Origin: Paracnuella aquatica
GTDB lineage: Bacteria; Bacteroidota; Bacteroidia; Chitinophagales; Chitinophagaceae
Direction of reading: 5' to 3'
NCBI RefSeq assembly: GCF_003332885.2
Contig: NZ_QOWJ01000002.1
Span: 248,001 to 312,000 of the forward strand
Length of the DNA stretch: 64,000 nt
The notes beneath the pieces were generated by a model. The model made no database searches. It was not told the origin of the DNA and saw nothing but the letters and a program-made list of their open reading frames with translations. Of this stretch, positions 1 to 8,066 are shown piece after piece. The position numbers and the translations under genes are program-made. Position 1 is the stretch's first letter. The number at the start of each line of letters is the position of its first letter.

Positions 1-159
1 AATATTTTCCGAAACTCCTCTACACCACGCCAGTAGCAGTAGGATGCATTCACGGCCCATAATACCACCGGCTTGCCGCAATTATGTTGCTGCCTTTACA
101 GTAACTCCTTACCCATAACGCGTATCTTTCCACTGGTACCTCACTAGTCGAACAAAGAG

Positions 160-196
160 GCAAATGAAATAAGGACCTTCGTTCGTTTTCATTTGC
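160..196. promoter_or_regulatory. Inverted repeat upstream of the GH97 gene
   Basis: GCAAATGAAA (160-169) and TTTCATTTGC (187-196) form a perfect 10-bp inverted repeat 26 bases before the start codon at 223. It could be an operator or a 5' leader hairpin. The second arm contains TTCATTTG, one base from the Bacteroidota -7 element TAnnTTTG. Function is inferred only. Confidence 0.3.
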
Positions 197-222
197 TTCG
201 CAAAAAGCATGTATAACACACA

Positions 223-2157
223 ATGCGTTTTAGTAATTTTTATTTTGCCTGCTGCCTGCTGGCCTGTTCGGTAACTGCACAAGCCCAAAAACTAACATTC
301 AATTCCCCCAATCAAAAAATTTCGGTTGCGCTGCACAGTGAGCAGGGCACCGACCAGGGCAGCTGGTATTTAAAAGTATTTTTTACCGATAGTGGCCGCA
401 CTACCGAAGCCGTTTCGCGGATCGACCTTGGTCTTTCGCGGGCCGACCAGGATTTTGCAAAAGCGCTGCGTTTTTTAAAAGCTGCAAAGCCCAAACCCAT
501 TACAGAGCAATACACTGCCGTACACGGCAAACGATCGCAATGCAGCAACAGCGCCAACGAGGTAACTGCCTATTTTGAAAATGGGGGCAAAGCAAAGCTG
601 AACCTGATTGTGCGGGCCTATAACGATGGCGTTACCTTTCGCTACGAGTTCCCGGAAAAAGGAGGAACATTCGTGATCAAGGATGAATACACAGCGTACA
701 GTTTTGCAGACGATGCGATGCGGTGGCTGGAGAAATGGAATCCTGCCAACGAAGGGCTGTACACCGCAATGAGCGGCGATAAATTGCAGCAGCAGGAATG
801 GTGTTACCCGGCCCTGTTCAACAGCAGCAACAAGGCCTGTTGGGTGCTGCTGCACGAAGCCGACCTGGACAGAAATTACTGCGGTACCAAGCTGAGTAAC
901 GTGGCCGAAAAATCGAAATACAAGCTTACGTTTCCCAATCCCAAAGACGGCCGCGGCATGGGCGAATCGGCGCCGACCGTTACGCTGCCCTGGAAATCGC
1001 CGTGGCGGGTAATGATCCTCGGCAACCTGCAGGATGTAGTGGCCTCTACCCTTACCGATGATGTATCGACGCCCTCCGTGGTAGCAAATACTTCGTGGAT
1101 AAAACCGGGGCTCGTTTCCTGGAACTACTGGTCGAGCAACCACGGTACCAAAGATTATAAGATCGTTACGGCATTTGCCGACCTGGCTGCCGAAATGAAC
1201 TGGCCATACACCCTGCTTGACTGGGAGTGGGACAGCATGACCAACGGCGGTAATATGGAAGATGCCGTAAAGTATATTTTATCAAAAGGTGTAAAACCGC
1301 TGATGTGGTACAACTCCGGTGGCAATCATACCTGGGTATCTTCCACTCCTAAAGATCGCATGCTGACCCACGAGAACAGGGTAGCCGAATTTACCAAGCT
1401 TAAAAAGCTGGGCGTTGCCGGTGTAAAGATCGACTTCTTTGAAAGCGAAAAGCAGGACATGATCAGGTATTACCTCGATATACTGGAGGATGCGGCGAAG
1501 TATGAAATGATGGTGTATTTCCACGGCTGCCTGGTGCCCCGCGGCTGGGCCCGCACCTACCCGCACCTCATGACCTACGAGGCTGTGCGGGGCGCCGAGT
1601 GGTACAACAATGGCCCCGACCTAACCGCAACGGCTCCGGAACACAATACCATTTTACCCTTTACCCGCAACGTAGTGGGCTCGATGGATTATACGCCGGT
1701 AACTTTTACCAACTCGCAGTTTGCCCACATCACATCATTTGGCCACGAGCTGGCACTGGCGGTGTTGTTCGAGTCGGCGCTGCAGCACCTGGCCGACCGG
1801 CCCGAAGGATACTACCAATTGCCGGCTGCTGCCAAGTTTTTCCTGCGCGATCTGCCCGCCTCCTGGGACGATACAAAATTGGTGGATGGCTACCCCGGCC
1901 GCGATGTGGTGATGGCCAGGCTTAAAGGCACCAATTGGTACCTGGGTGGCATCAGTGCCGGCAACCGCGAACGGGGTAAAAAAGTAAAGCTTTCTTTTTT
2001 GCAGCCCGGCGTGCAATACAAGCTTACGCTGATTGCCGATGGAAAACACGACAAGGAATTTAATGTGCAATACCATAAGGTAACTGCCGAATCGGAAATA
2101 GATGTGTGGCTGTTGCGCAGGGGCGGGTTTGCCGCTTCAATAACGCCAGTGCAGTGA
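223..2157 (+). CDS. Glycoside hydrolase family 97 protein (alpha-galactosidase/alpha-glucosidase)
   Basis: A 644-residue secreted or periplasmic glycosidase. Residues 1-22 are a signal peptide ending in AQAQ. The N-terminal beta-sandwich typical of GH97 (about 25-280) is followed by a TIM barrel with LLDWEWD, KPLMWYNSGGN and VKIDFF, then a C-terminal beta domain. Two kinds of GH97 enzyme are known: inverting SusB-like glucosidases that use Glu bases, and retaining galactosidases that use an Asp nucleophile. Here Asp404 in VKIDFF and Glu453 in TYEAVRG sit where the retaining nucleophile and acid/base are expected, so a retaining alpha-galactosidase is more likely. The alpha/beta hydrolase gene follows after 28 bases and may be cotranscribed. 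No SusC/SusD pair is visible nearby, so this is not an obvious polysaccharide utilization locus. Confidence 0.93.
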   Translation: MRFSNFYFACCLLACSVTAQAQKLTFNSPNQKISVALHSEQGTDQGSWYLKVFFTDSGRTTEAVSRIDLGLSRADQDFAKALRFLKAAKPKPITEQYTAVHGKRSQCSNSANEVTAYFENGGKAKLNLIVRAYNDGVTFRYEFPEKGGTFVIKDEYTAYSFADDAMRWLEKWNPANEGLYTAMSGDKLQQQEWCYPALFNSSNKACWVLLHEADLDRNYCGTKLSNVAEKSKYKLTFPNPKDGRGMGESAPTVTLPWKSPWRVMILGNLQDVVASTLTDDVSTPSVVANTSWIKPGLVSWNYWSSNHGTKDYKIVTAFADLAAEMNWPYTLLDWEWDSMTNGGNMEDAVKYILSKGVKPLMWYNSGGNHTWVSSTPKDRMLTHENRVAEFTKLKKLGVAGVKIDFFESEKQDMIRYYLDILEDAAKYEMMVYFHGCLVPRGWARTYPHLMTYEAVRGAEWYNNGPDLTATAPEHNTILPFTRNVVGSMDYTPVTFTNSQFAHITSFGHELALAVLFESALQHLADRPEGYYQLPAAAKFFLRDLPASWDDTKLVDGYPGRDVVMARLKGTNWYLGGISAGNRERGKKVKLSFLQPGVQYKLTLIADGKHDKEFNVQYHKVTAESEIDVWLLRRGGFAASITPVQ

Positions 2158-2185
2158 TGATTAATTTGCGCAAAGCAATGCTACA

Positions 2186-3163
2186 ATGAAGCGTCAAAAA
2201 TTAGTACGCCGCCTTTTATGGACTGTATTGGTGTTATTCATATTGATGAATACCGTTGCCTTTTTTCATGCATATAAGTTCACGCATTTTGATGCGTCGC
2301 CTGCAAAAACGAAAAGCGCTGCGCAGCTTTCCATTGCCGATAAAATGCACCTGGCCCTTTTTGGCGTAAGCAACCCGCGGCCCAAAGCCAAAGCATTGCC
2401 CGATACCGCTTACACCACCATCAGGCTCCGGAGCAATAAGGAAATTGAATGCTGGTGGATGAGGGTTCAAAACCCCAAAGGTACCGTTGTGCTTTTTCAT
2501 GGTTATGGCGGCGAAAAAGCTTCCCTGCTCAATAAAGGCGCCATCTTCCGGCAATTGGGGTACAGCACTATGCTGGTTGATTTTATGGGCAGCGGTGGAT
2601 CGGAGGGCAACCAAACCACCATTGGGTTTAAAGAAGCGGAACAGGTAAAAACCTGTGTGCAATATTTAAAAGAAAGTGGTGTAGAAAATATCATTTTGTT
2701 TGGCACTTCGCTGGGTGCGGCCGCTGTTATGAAAGCAATGAACGATGAGCCACTGCCTGTGAGTACGCTTATTTTGGAGTGCCCTTTTTCCACCATGCTG
2801 CAAACGGTAAAAAACCGCTTTGCCACTATGGGTATTCCTGCTGTTCCCATGGCCCACCTGTTGGTGTTTTGGGGTGGCGTGCAAAATGGGTTCAATGCAT
2901 ATAGCCACAACCCGGTTGCATATGCCCGCAACATCAGGTGCCCGGTATTGTTGTTTTATGGCGCAAAAGATGAAAAGGTAACGGCAAATGAAACAGCAAA
3001 CATCTTCAACAACCTGGCGGGCCTTAAAAAGCTGGTAACTTTTCCGCAGGCCGGACATGAAAATTACCTGACGAAATATAAACGGGAATGGACAACCGAA
3101 GTTGCCCAATTCCTGAATGGAAATGCGAAATTGGTTGCGCAATACCCGGAAGTGGCAAATTAA
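2186..3163 (+). CDS. Alpha/beta hydrolase, membrane-anchored
   Basis: 325 residues. A single N-terminal hydrophobic segment (about 9-29) probably anchors the enzyme in the inner membrane or acts as an uncleaved signal. The hydrolase fold shows the oxyanion motif FHGYGG (about 104-109), the nucleophile elbow GTSLGA with Ser175, Asp262 in YGAKDEKV and His291 in AGHENYL, so the catalytic triad is complete. Proteins of this type (BEM46/YfhR-like serine aminopeptidase S33 group) are hydrolases of unknown physiological substrate. The short gap after the GH97 gene suggests a two-gene unit, but there is no clear functional link. The substrate cannot be told from sequence. Confidence 0.85.
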   Translation: MKRQKLVRRLLWTVLVLFILMNTVAFFHAYKFTHFDASPAKTKSAAQLSIADKMHLALFGVSNPRPKAKALPDTAYTTIRLRSNKEIECWWMRVQNPKGTVVLFHGYGGEKASLLNKGAIFRQLGYSTMLVDFMGSGGSEGNQTTIGFKEAEQVKTCVQYLKESGVENIILFGTSLGAAAVMKAMNDEPLPVSTLILECPFSTMLQTVKNRFATMGIPAVPMAHLLVFWGGVQNGFNAYSHNPVAYARNIRCPVLLFYGAKDEKVTANETANIFNNLAGLKKLVTFPQAGHENYLTKYKREWTTEVAQFLNGNAKLVAQYPEVAN

Positions 3164-3228
3164 AGATGCTTCAACAAACGCGATTCAAGCTGACGCTTGG
3201 CATTATCCACAGATTATTAAAAAATAAA

Positions 3229-3248
3229 GGCCGGGTAGAAACCCAGCC
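3229..3248. terminator. Terminator-like hairpin
   Basis: GGCCGGGT and ACCCAGCC pair with one mismatch around an AGAA loop, 66 bases after the hydrolase stop. The flank on the left is A-rich, giving a U-rich tail when read on the minus strand. In the + direction the tail is not T-rich. It may serve either strand. Confidence 0.4.
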
Positions 3249-3589
3249 TCGTGTAAAATCCAATATCCTATGAAAAACCGGACGCAAGATAATCCATTTG
3301 GTCCTGCGCGGTACAGTTAAACTGTTATTATCGCCCAAAGCGGGGAGAAAAAAGCCGGAAGCATGAAAAACCGGGATCAGACCGGCTGTACAAAAGCCGG
3401 CTTTATGGAATAGGCGCAATTAAACGCAGATATGTAGTGCTGTTCTAAATCATCCTGTACGGAATGAGTTTGCAACGCTTATGCTTTTTATACATAACGC
3501 GTTTTAGCAGTTCCGCACTCATTTGTTGTAATCTTACCGGTCCATGATAAACGGAAAGTTTATGCGGCTTGTTTATAGCAACAAATAAA

Positions 3590-3613
3590 ATCCCCTTTCA
3601 AAAGAAAGGGGAT
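3590..3613 (-). terminator. Perfect 10-bp hairpin with U-rich tail on minus strand
   Basis: ATCCCCTTTC, loop AAAA, GAAAGGGGAT. On the minus strand the stem is followed by TTTATTTG. The nearest minus-strand gene ends 527 bases away at 4140, so its client is uncertain. Confidence 0.4.
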
Positions 3614-3712
3614 GATTAGGTTAGACGCGTTGGACGGTTCAGGACATGTTCACGGATACAGACGTCTAGACAGTTTTCATTGGATACAAGGATAAAAACG
3701 GGGCCGGTTTTT

Positions 3713-4103
3713 CAGGATTACTGGATTGGTTTGTTCAGGATTTGGATTGCTTTACTTTTCTTTTTTCTAGGATTGTTTGGATTTGTTACACAAAGCTATG
3801 TTACGGTTAAGTGTTTTAAAAACGCTTTACGGCCGCAAGGCAGTAACCCTCGGTGAACACCCTGTTTTTATAGATTAAAAAATCCAATATGTAATAACCC
3901 TTAGTGGCTGGTAAAACGCTTTTGTAAGGGGCAAAAATGAGTGTCAACCCGTTTCTAAAAAGGTATCTAACAAGCTAGCTATCAACTGCTTGTTATGCAA
4001 TTAGATTGGATATAAGAACCGCAGTGAAGAAAGCTGTGTGTTTATTTGACCGCAATAACCTTCCCTCCGAAATCCCAAATCCGCAATCCGAGATCCTGCC
4101 CAA
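3713..4103. repeat. Paired GGATT / AATCC repeat arms (locus L1)
   Basis: The left part (3713-3787) repeats GGATT six times at irregular spacing. The right part has AATCC at 4071, 4078 and 4085 and GATCC at 4092, exactly 7 bases apart. The two parts are complementary in sense and face each other across about 280 bases between convergent genes. This is the loosest member of the arm-pair family described in the findings. Confidence 0.4.
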
Positions 4104-4139
4104 CCACGGCTTTTCATCGACGAACACCTTCCTCCGGCT

Positions 4140-4676
4140 TTACTCCTTTTTATCGCCCACAAACCACTGCTCCTTGTTTTTGAACAGCACATTGAACGTG
4201 GTCATGGAGCCATAGCAGCGGGTAATGTATTGCTGCAGATTTACCTTGTCTTCGTCGGTGAGTTTTTTGTGCGCATTTACCTGCTGCTCCAGCACCCGCA
4301 GGCGGTCGCGCAGCATTACTATTTTGTGAAAGAAATCTTCAATGGGCACTTCTTTTGGCTTCAGGCTTTTGTCGGCGGGCTGCAGCAACAAGGTACCGCC
4401 CTGCCAGCGGTCGCCCAGCGGCACCACTTCGCCCACGCCATTCCACAGGCGCAGCACTTTCAGCAGCGACCGCTCTACTTCCGAAAGAGTTTCCAACTCC
4501 TGCGTCACATTTTCCGGAATAATCTCCTCCAGGTTGTCGTCGGTTTTATCCACCTCTTTAATACCGTGATGGATAAACGAAATAAGGTAAGTGGCATACC
4601 GGATGCCCACAATTACGCCGGGGCCAAACTGGGTGTGTTGCAGGCGGGTGCCAATGCCAAGGGTCAATGCGTCCAT
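4140..4676 (-). CDS. Conserved hypothetical protein with an N-terminal SH3/tudor-like segment
   Basis: 178 residues, no signal peptide or membrane segment, so cytoplasmic. The N-terminus GTRLQHTQFGPGVIVGI (about residues 9-25) resembles the small tudor/SH3-like beta barrels with an H-x-x-F-G-x-G-x-V pattern seen at the C-terminus of UvrD/PcrA helicases. The remainder is charged and helical, with a likely coiled-coil stretch around residues 120-150 (MLRDRLRVLEQQVNAHKKL). I do not recognise a named family and no function is assigned. It stands alone on the minus strand upstream of a second minus-strand gene of unknown role. Confidence 0.7.
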   Translation of the reverse strand: MDALTLGIGTRLQHTQFGPGVIVGIRYATYLISFIHHGIKEVDKTDDNLEEIIPENVTQELETLSEVERSLLKVLRLWNGVGEVVPLGDRWQGGTLLLQPADKSLKPKEVPIEDFFHKIVMLRDRLRVLEQQVNAHKKLTDEDKVNLQQYITRCYGSMTTFNVLFKNKEQWFVGDKKE

Positions 4677-4768
4677 GAACCAATCGGGGGTTTTGTAGGT
4701 AAAAAGAAACGGCCCAAAGTTATGCGGCTAATGAATTGAGGCGGCATGCCCGCATGGCGGGTGCTCTA

Positions 4769-5488
4769 TTAAAAGGCTTTTTGCTTGCTGTACATTTTGT
4801 ATGCCTCTTTGATGTACAGCTGAAAGTCGTAGTCGTTGCTATACACTGTAAACTCGTAAGTGGGCCGGTAGGTGTTCATAAACTTTTCCAACTCGGTATC
4901 GGTAAGGCCGGTAAGCCGCCGCACCAAGGCTTTGCTGAAGCGGTAGTCCACATATTTTTCCTGCTCTTGCGCCACCAGCCGGTCGCGGAAGCGCTCCATG
5001 CTTTTGTTTTTCCGGAATTGAAATGCGCGGATCAATTCGTTCACATCAATGCCGGCGCCGGCGGGGCCCATGTTGGTCATGGTGCCCATGTTGGGTTTTT
5101 GAAAATTAAATGCCTTGGCGTAGTCCTCGCGGTTTTGTGCCGAATCCTGCCGGTAGTTGCGTGGCCGTATCTTCAGGTCCTGCATCACGGTTACCCGCAC
5201 CTGCAGCGACAGGTTGAACTGGCTCAGGTCGCCAATTTTGGCTACCGGGAACTTCATGGTGGGCTTGCCGAGGTATGAAAACCAAAGCGAATCGGTGTCG
5301 CTTACGGTAATGCTGTAATGGCCGTTGGCATCGGTAAAAGTGCCGCCCCCCCCCGTGCTGAGCACACTCACCGCCTCCAGCGGAAACAGCCGCGATGAAT
5401 CGTACACGGTGCCCTGCACCCGGTACTGCGCCGATGCGGCACCGCTCAGGAACACAAAAAGCAGCCCTAAAAAAAGTCGTGTGTACAA
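4769..5488 (-). CDS. Secreted protein with carboxypeptidase-regulatory-like domain
   Basis: About 239 residues. No ATG precedes the signal peptide, so I chose the TTG that gives MYTRLFLGLLFVFLSGAAS followed by an AQ cleavage site. An upstream TTG at 5542 would add 18 residues. After cleavage, YRVQGTVYDSSRLFPLEAVSVLS and the following strand-rich region to about residue 85 form a CarboxypepD_reg-like beta-sandwich, common at the N-terminus of Bacteroidota surface and TonB-linked proteins. The rest is charged and helical (KNKSMERFRDRLVAQEQEKY) with no known domain. It is probably periplasmic. Its partner and function are unknown. Confidence 0.7.
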   Translation of the reverse strand: MYTRLFLGLLFVFLSGAASAQYRVQGTVYDSSRLFPLEAVSVLSTGGGGTFTDANGHYSITVSDTDSLWFSYLGKPTMKFPVAKIGDLSQFNLSLQVRVTVMQDLKIRPRNYRQDSAQNREDYAKAFNFQKPNMGTMTNMGPAGAGIDVNELIRAFQFRKNKSMERFRDRLVAQEQEKYVDYRFSKALVRRLTGLTDTELEKFMNTYRPTYEFTVYSNDYDFQLYIKEAYKMYSKQKAF

Positions 5489-5559
5489 AACCCGTATTGG
5501 CACAGTAAAATTTGGATCAGCAATTAACGAAACAATACGCAAAGGAAATGGTAAAGAGG

Positions 5560-5708
5560 AGTTGGGAGTTTATAGTTGGGAGTTGACAGTTGATGGTTGA
5601 CAGTTAATAGTTCATAGCCGGGAGTTTAGAGTCATAAAATATAAACCAGCAAGAATCGGAAAACATCCGATTCCTTATAAACTACTATCAACTACCAACT
5701 ACCAACTT
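5560..5708. repeat. Complementary heptad-repeat arms (locus L2)
   Basis: The left arm, 5560-5636, is eleven consecutive 7-base units in unbroken register with consensus AGTTnnn (AGTTGGG, AGTTTAT, AGTTGGG, AGTTGAC and so on). The right arm, about 5682-5708, is the reverse complement in kind (CAACTAC units at 5689 and 5696). A perfect hairpin (5653-5673) lies between the arms. The right arm runs into purN and encodes its last residues. Confidence 0.8.
5653..5673. terminator. Hairpin between the L2 repeat arms
   Basis: GAATCGGA, loop AAACA, TCCGATTC: an 8-bp perfect stem 15 bases beyond the purN stop. The minus-strand tail is only moderately U-rich. It is the likely 3' end signal of purN. Confidence 0.5.
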
Positions 5709-6263
5709 TTCTATCACCGCCGCATAGTGCCGGTGCTCCAGCACGTGCACCTTTTGCGCCAGCGTTTCCGGAGTGTCGGCGGGGGTCACGGGGCAGGTGG
5801 CCTGGAAAATCACATCGCCGTGGTCGTAGTGTTCATCCACATAATGTATGGTGATGCCGCTTTCCTGTTCGGCCGCATCGATCACCGCCTGGTGTACAAA
5901 AGCGCCGTACATGCCTTTGCCGCCCCACTTGGGCAGCAGCGCCGGGTGGATGTTTACAATGCGCCGCGGGTAAGCATCGATCAGGGTTTGGGGCACTTTC
6001 CATAAAAAACCTGCCAGCACCACAAACGAAATCTGCGCCGCCTGCAGCTCGGGCACATAGCCATCGCCGCGGAAAAAACGTTCCCGCTCAATAATCAAGG
6101 TGGGTACACCGGCGCTTTCGGCAAGCTGCAGCACACCGGCGCCGGGTTTGTTGCACACCACCAGGGCTACGCGGGCCTTGCCGGAGTTATTCACATTAAA
6201 ATGTTCGATGATCTTTTGTGCATTGGAGCCGGCACCCGAAGCAAAAACGGCAATCTGAATCAT
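5688..6263 (-). CDS. purN: Phosphoribosylglycinamide formyltransferase
   Basis: 191 residues. GAR transformylase transfers a formyl group from 10-formyl-tetrahydrofolate to glycinamide ribonucleotide in de novo purine synthesis, in the cytoplasm. The phosphate-binding start MIQIAVFASGAGSN, the catalytic NIHPALLP (Asn104, His106) and HYDHGDVIF (Asp147) match the family, as does the length. I start at the ATG giving MIQIAVF; the frame is open 7 codons further upstream but that adds nothing family-like. The last codons (LVVGS, stop) are written by the TTGGTAG heptad repeat of locus L2, so the natural C-terminus may have been replaced. The gene stands alone, not in a pur operon. Confidence 0.95.
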   Translation of the reverse strand: MIQIAVFASGAGSNAQKIIEHFNVNNSGKARVALVVCNKPGAGVLQLAESAGVPTLIIERERFFRGDGYVPELQAAQISFVVLAGFLWKVPQTLIDAYPRRIVNIHPALLPKWGGKGMYGAFVHQAVIDAAEQESGITIHYVDEHYDHGDVIFQATCPVTPADTPETLAQKVHVLEHRHYAAVIEKLVVGS

Positions 6264-6737
6264 GCGTGAAAGTAAAACCTGCAACGAAAACGGTGCGCAG
6301 AAATAAATGGAATGACAATGGGCTTAAAAAGTTTCAGCAATCAATTTTGCAACAAAAATTGTGGATACAGTTGAAAAACGCTGGTCATATGATGGGGAGC
6401 GAAATCTGCTAACTGCCTCATAAAGCATCACCAACAGATAGCAAAAAACAACCGCATATTCAGGTAGCGAAAAAATTTTGTTTTGAAAAAAACCGGTTTT
6501 CAACAAAAAAATAGAACAGCTATCAACAATGTTGAAGCCTCCAAAAATTGTTAAAGCAACCCGATTGAACAAAAATTACAAACATTGCAAAAACCGCTGA
6601 AACTCAATAGGGACAAGGGCTAAAAAAAATTTTCAAGGCGTGGGTTTTTGTAAAATTCCTGTCATATTTTTGCACCCAATTCAGGAAATTATCCACAATT
6701 TAGATCACCAGCATCTATGATTTTTATCAAGCCAAAG
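6264..6737. other. AT-rich intergenic region upstream of the respiratory operon
   Basis: About 470 bases between the divergent purN and actA starts, with no credible gene. It is strongly A/T-biased with poly-A and poly-T tracts. It carries the likely promoter of the actABCDEF-cox operon at its right end. Confidence 0.6.
6665..6672 (+). promoter_or_regulatory. -7 promoter element of the act/cox operon
   Basis: TATTTTTG matches the Bacteroidota -7 consensus TAnnTTTG and lies 65 bases before the chosen actA start. The nearest TTTG upstream (6647-6650) is only 14 bases away, shorter than usual for a -33 element, so the -33 is not secure. Confidence 0.45.
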
Positions 6738-7988
6738 ATGAAGAAGACCATACTGGCAGGAATCATTTCGCTTCTTTCTTTTACCTCCATATTTGCCCAG
6801 GATGGCAAACAGATCTTTCAGGCCAACTGTCAGAGCTGTCACGCAATCAATAAAAACCTGACCGGCCCTGCGCTGCAAGGGTTTACCGAACGTGGGCCCT
6901 GGACCGACCGCGCAAATGTGTACAAGTGGATTCACAACCCCGCTGCATTCATTCCTACCACTCCTTATACCAAGGAGTTGCAGGCGCAGTTTGGTGGCCA
7001 GATCATGCCTTCGTTCCCGCAACTGAGCGAAAAGGACATTGACGCCATCGTTGATTACATCAACACTGCAGCCGCTGCTGCAGCAGCCCCGGTAGCCACA
7101 ACCGATACCGCTGGAGGCGCAGCTACTGAAGATGACGGCACCAACGCCATCACCTTTGGTATCATCTCCATTGTACTAGCCATCATTGCGCTGGTGCTGA
7201 TGCAGGTGAACAGCAACCTGAAAAAACTGTCCGACGACAAAGAAGGCATTCTCCGCCCGGACCCGGTTCCTTTTTACCGGAATAAAATTTACATCTCCCT
7301 GCTGGCACTAGTGCTGTTTGTAATGGGTGGTTATTTTGTAAGCAAAGGCGCCATCAACATGGGCCGCCAAAAAAGCTATGCACCCGAGCAGCCTATTTAC
7401 TACTCGCATAAAGTGCACGCCGGCATCAACCAGATCAACTGTTTGTATTGCCACGGCAACGCATGGGAAAGCAAGCACGCCGCAATTCCGTCTATCAACG
7501 TATGTATGAACTGCCATAAGGCAATTTCTACCTACGAGAAAGGACCCAAGCTGTACACCGAAGACGGCAAGGAAGTGAACGGCACTGCCGAAATTGAAAA
7601 GCTGTACAAGTATGCAGGCTATACTCCGGGCCAGCCCTGGGATCCTTCCAAAGCAACTCCCATCGAGTGGGTTAAGATCCACAACCTGCCCGACCACGTT
7701 TACTTCAACCACGCCCAGCACGTAAACGCAGGTAAAGTAGCCTGTCAGTCGTGCCACGGCAATATCCAGGAAATGGACGTGGTATCGCAGCAAAGCGACC
7801 TGAGCATGGGCTGGTGTATCAACTGTCACCGCGAAACAAAAGTGGATTTCTACAACACTGCTGACAGCACCGGCAACAAGTTTTACAGCATCTACGAGAA
7901 GTTCCACAACGACATCAAGACCGGTAAAATGGACAGCGTAACTGTAAAAGATATTGGCGGCCTTGGATGTATGAAGTGCCACTATTAA
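6738..7988 (+). CDS. actA: Alternative complex III subunit ActA, multiheme cytochrome c with fused monoheme domain
   Basis: 416 residues from the ATG that gives a clean signal peptide (MKKTILAGIISLLSFTSIFAQ). An upstream ATG at 6717 is possible. ACIII oxidises menaquinol and passes electrons to cytochrome c or directly to the oxidase. Six CxxCH heme sites are present: one in an N-terminal class I cytochrome c domain (C31) and five in the ActA pentaheme region (C235, C256, C336, C360, C411). Two membrane segments (about 135-155 and 183-203), separated from the first domain by an Ala-rich linker, anchor it, with the heme domains facing the periplasm. It is the first gene of the operon. Confidence 0.93.
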   Translation: MKKTILAGIISLLSFTSIFAQDGKQIFQANCQSCHAINKNLTGPALQGFTERGPWTDRANVYKWIHNPAAFIPTTPYTKELQAQFGGQIMPSFPQLSEKDIDAIVDYINTAAAAAAAPVATTDTAGGAATEDDGTNAITFGIISIVLAIIALVLMQVNSNLKKLSDDKEGILRPDPVPFYRNKIYISLLALVLFVMGGYFVSKGAINMGRQKSYAPEQPIYYSHKVHAGINQINCLYCHGNAWESKHAAIPSINVCMNCHKAISTYEKGPKLYTEDGKEVNGTAEIEKLYKYAGYTPGQPWDPSKATPIEWVKIHNLPDHVYFNHAQHVNAGKVACQSCHGNIQEMDVVSQQSDLSMGWCINCHRETKVDFYNTADSTGNKFYSIYEKFHNDIKTGKMDSVTVKDIGGLGCMKCHY

Positions 7989-8066
7989 TCATAGCATACT
8001 GCAATCATAACCGGACCAACCCATTTAACGTACAAAAACAGACCCCTGAAAACGGGGAGTAACAAT

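Larger units (their letters stand above)
3164..4139. other. 976-base gene-free stretch between convergent genes
   Basis: No convincing coding sequence is present: the short frames have no family features and are interrupted. The stretch holds two hairpins (3229-3248 and 3590-3613), a GGATT-rich segment (3713-3787), and an AATCC-rich segment in 7-nt steps (4071-4096) just before the 3' end of the minus-strand gene. I see no tRNA-like or IS-like structure. Confidence 0.6.

Noticed and set aside
1-77. Minus-strand frame at the left edge reading VVLWAVNASYCYWRGVEEFRKI
   Set aside because: The composition looks protein-like, but only about 25 residues are inside the window, the frame has a stop shortly upstream and no good start, and I recognise no family. 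It could be the beginning of a gene lying to the left.
6324-6572. 82-codon minus-strand open frame between purN and actA
   Set aside because: It lies in very AT-rich DNA, has no family features, and overlaps the expected promoter region.
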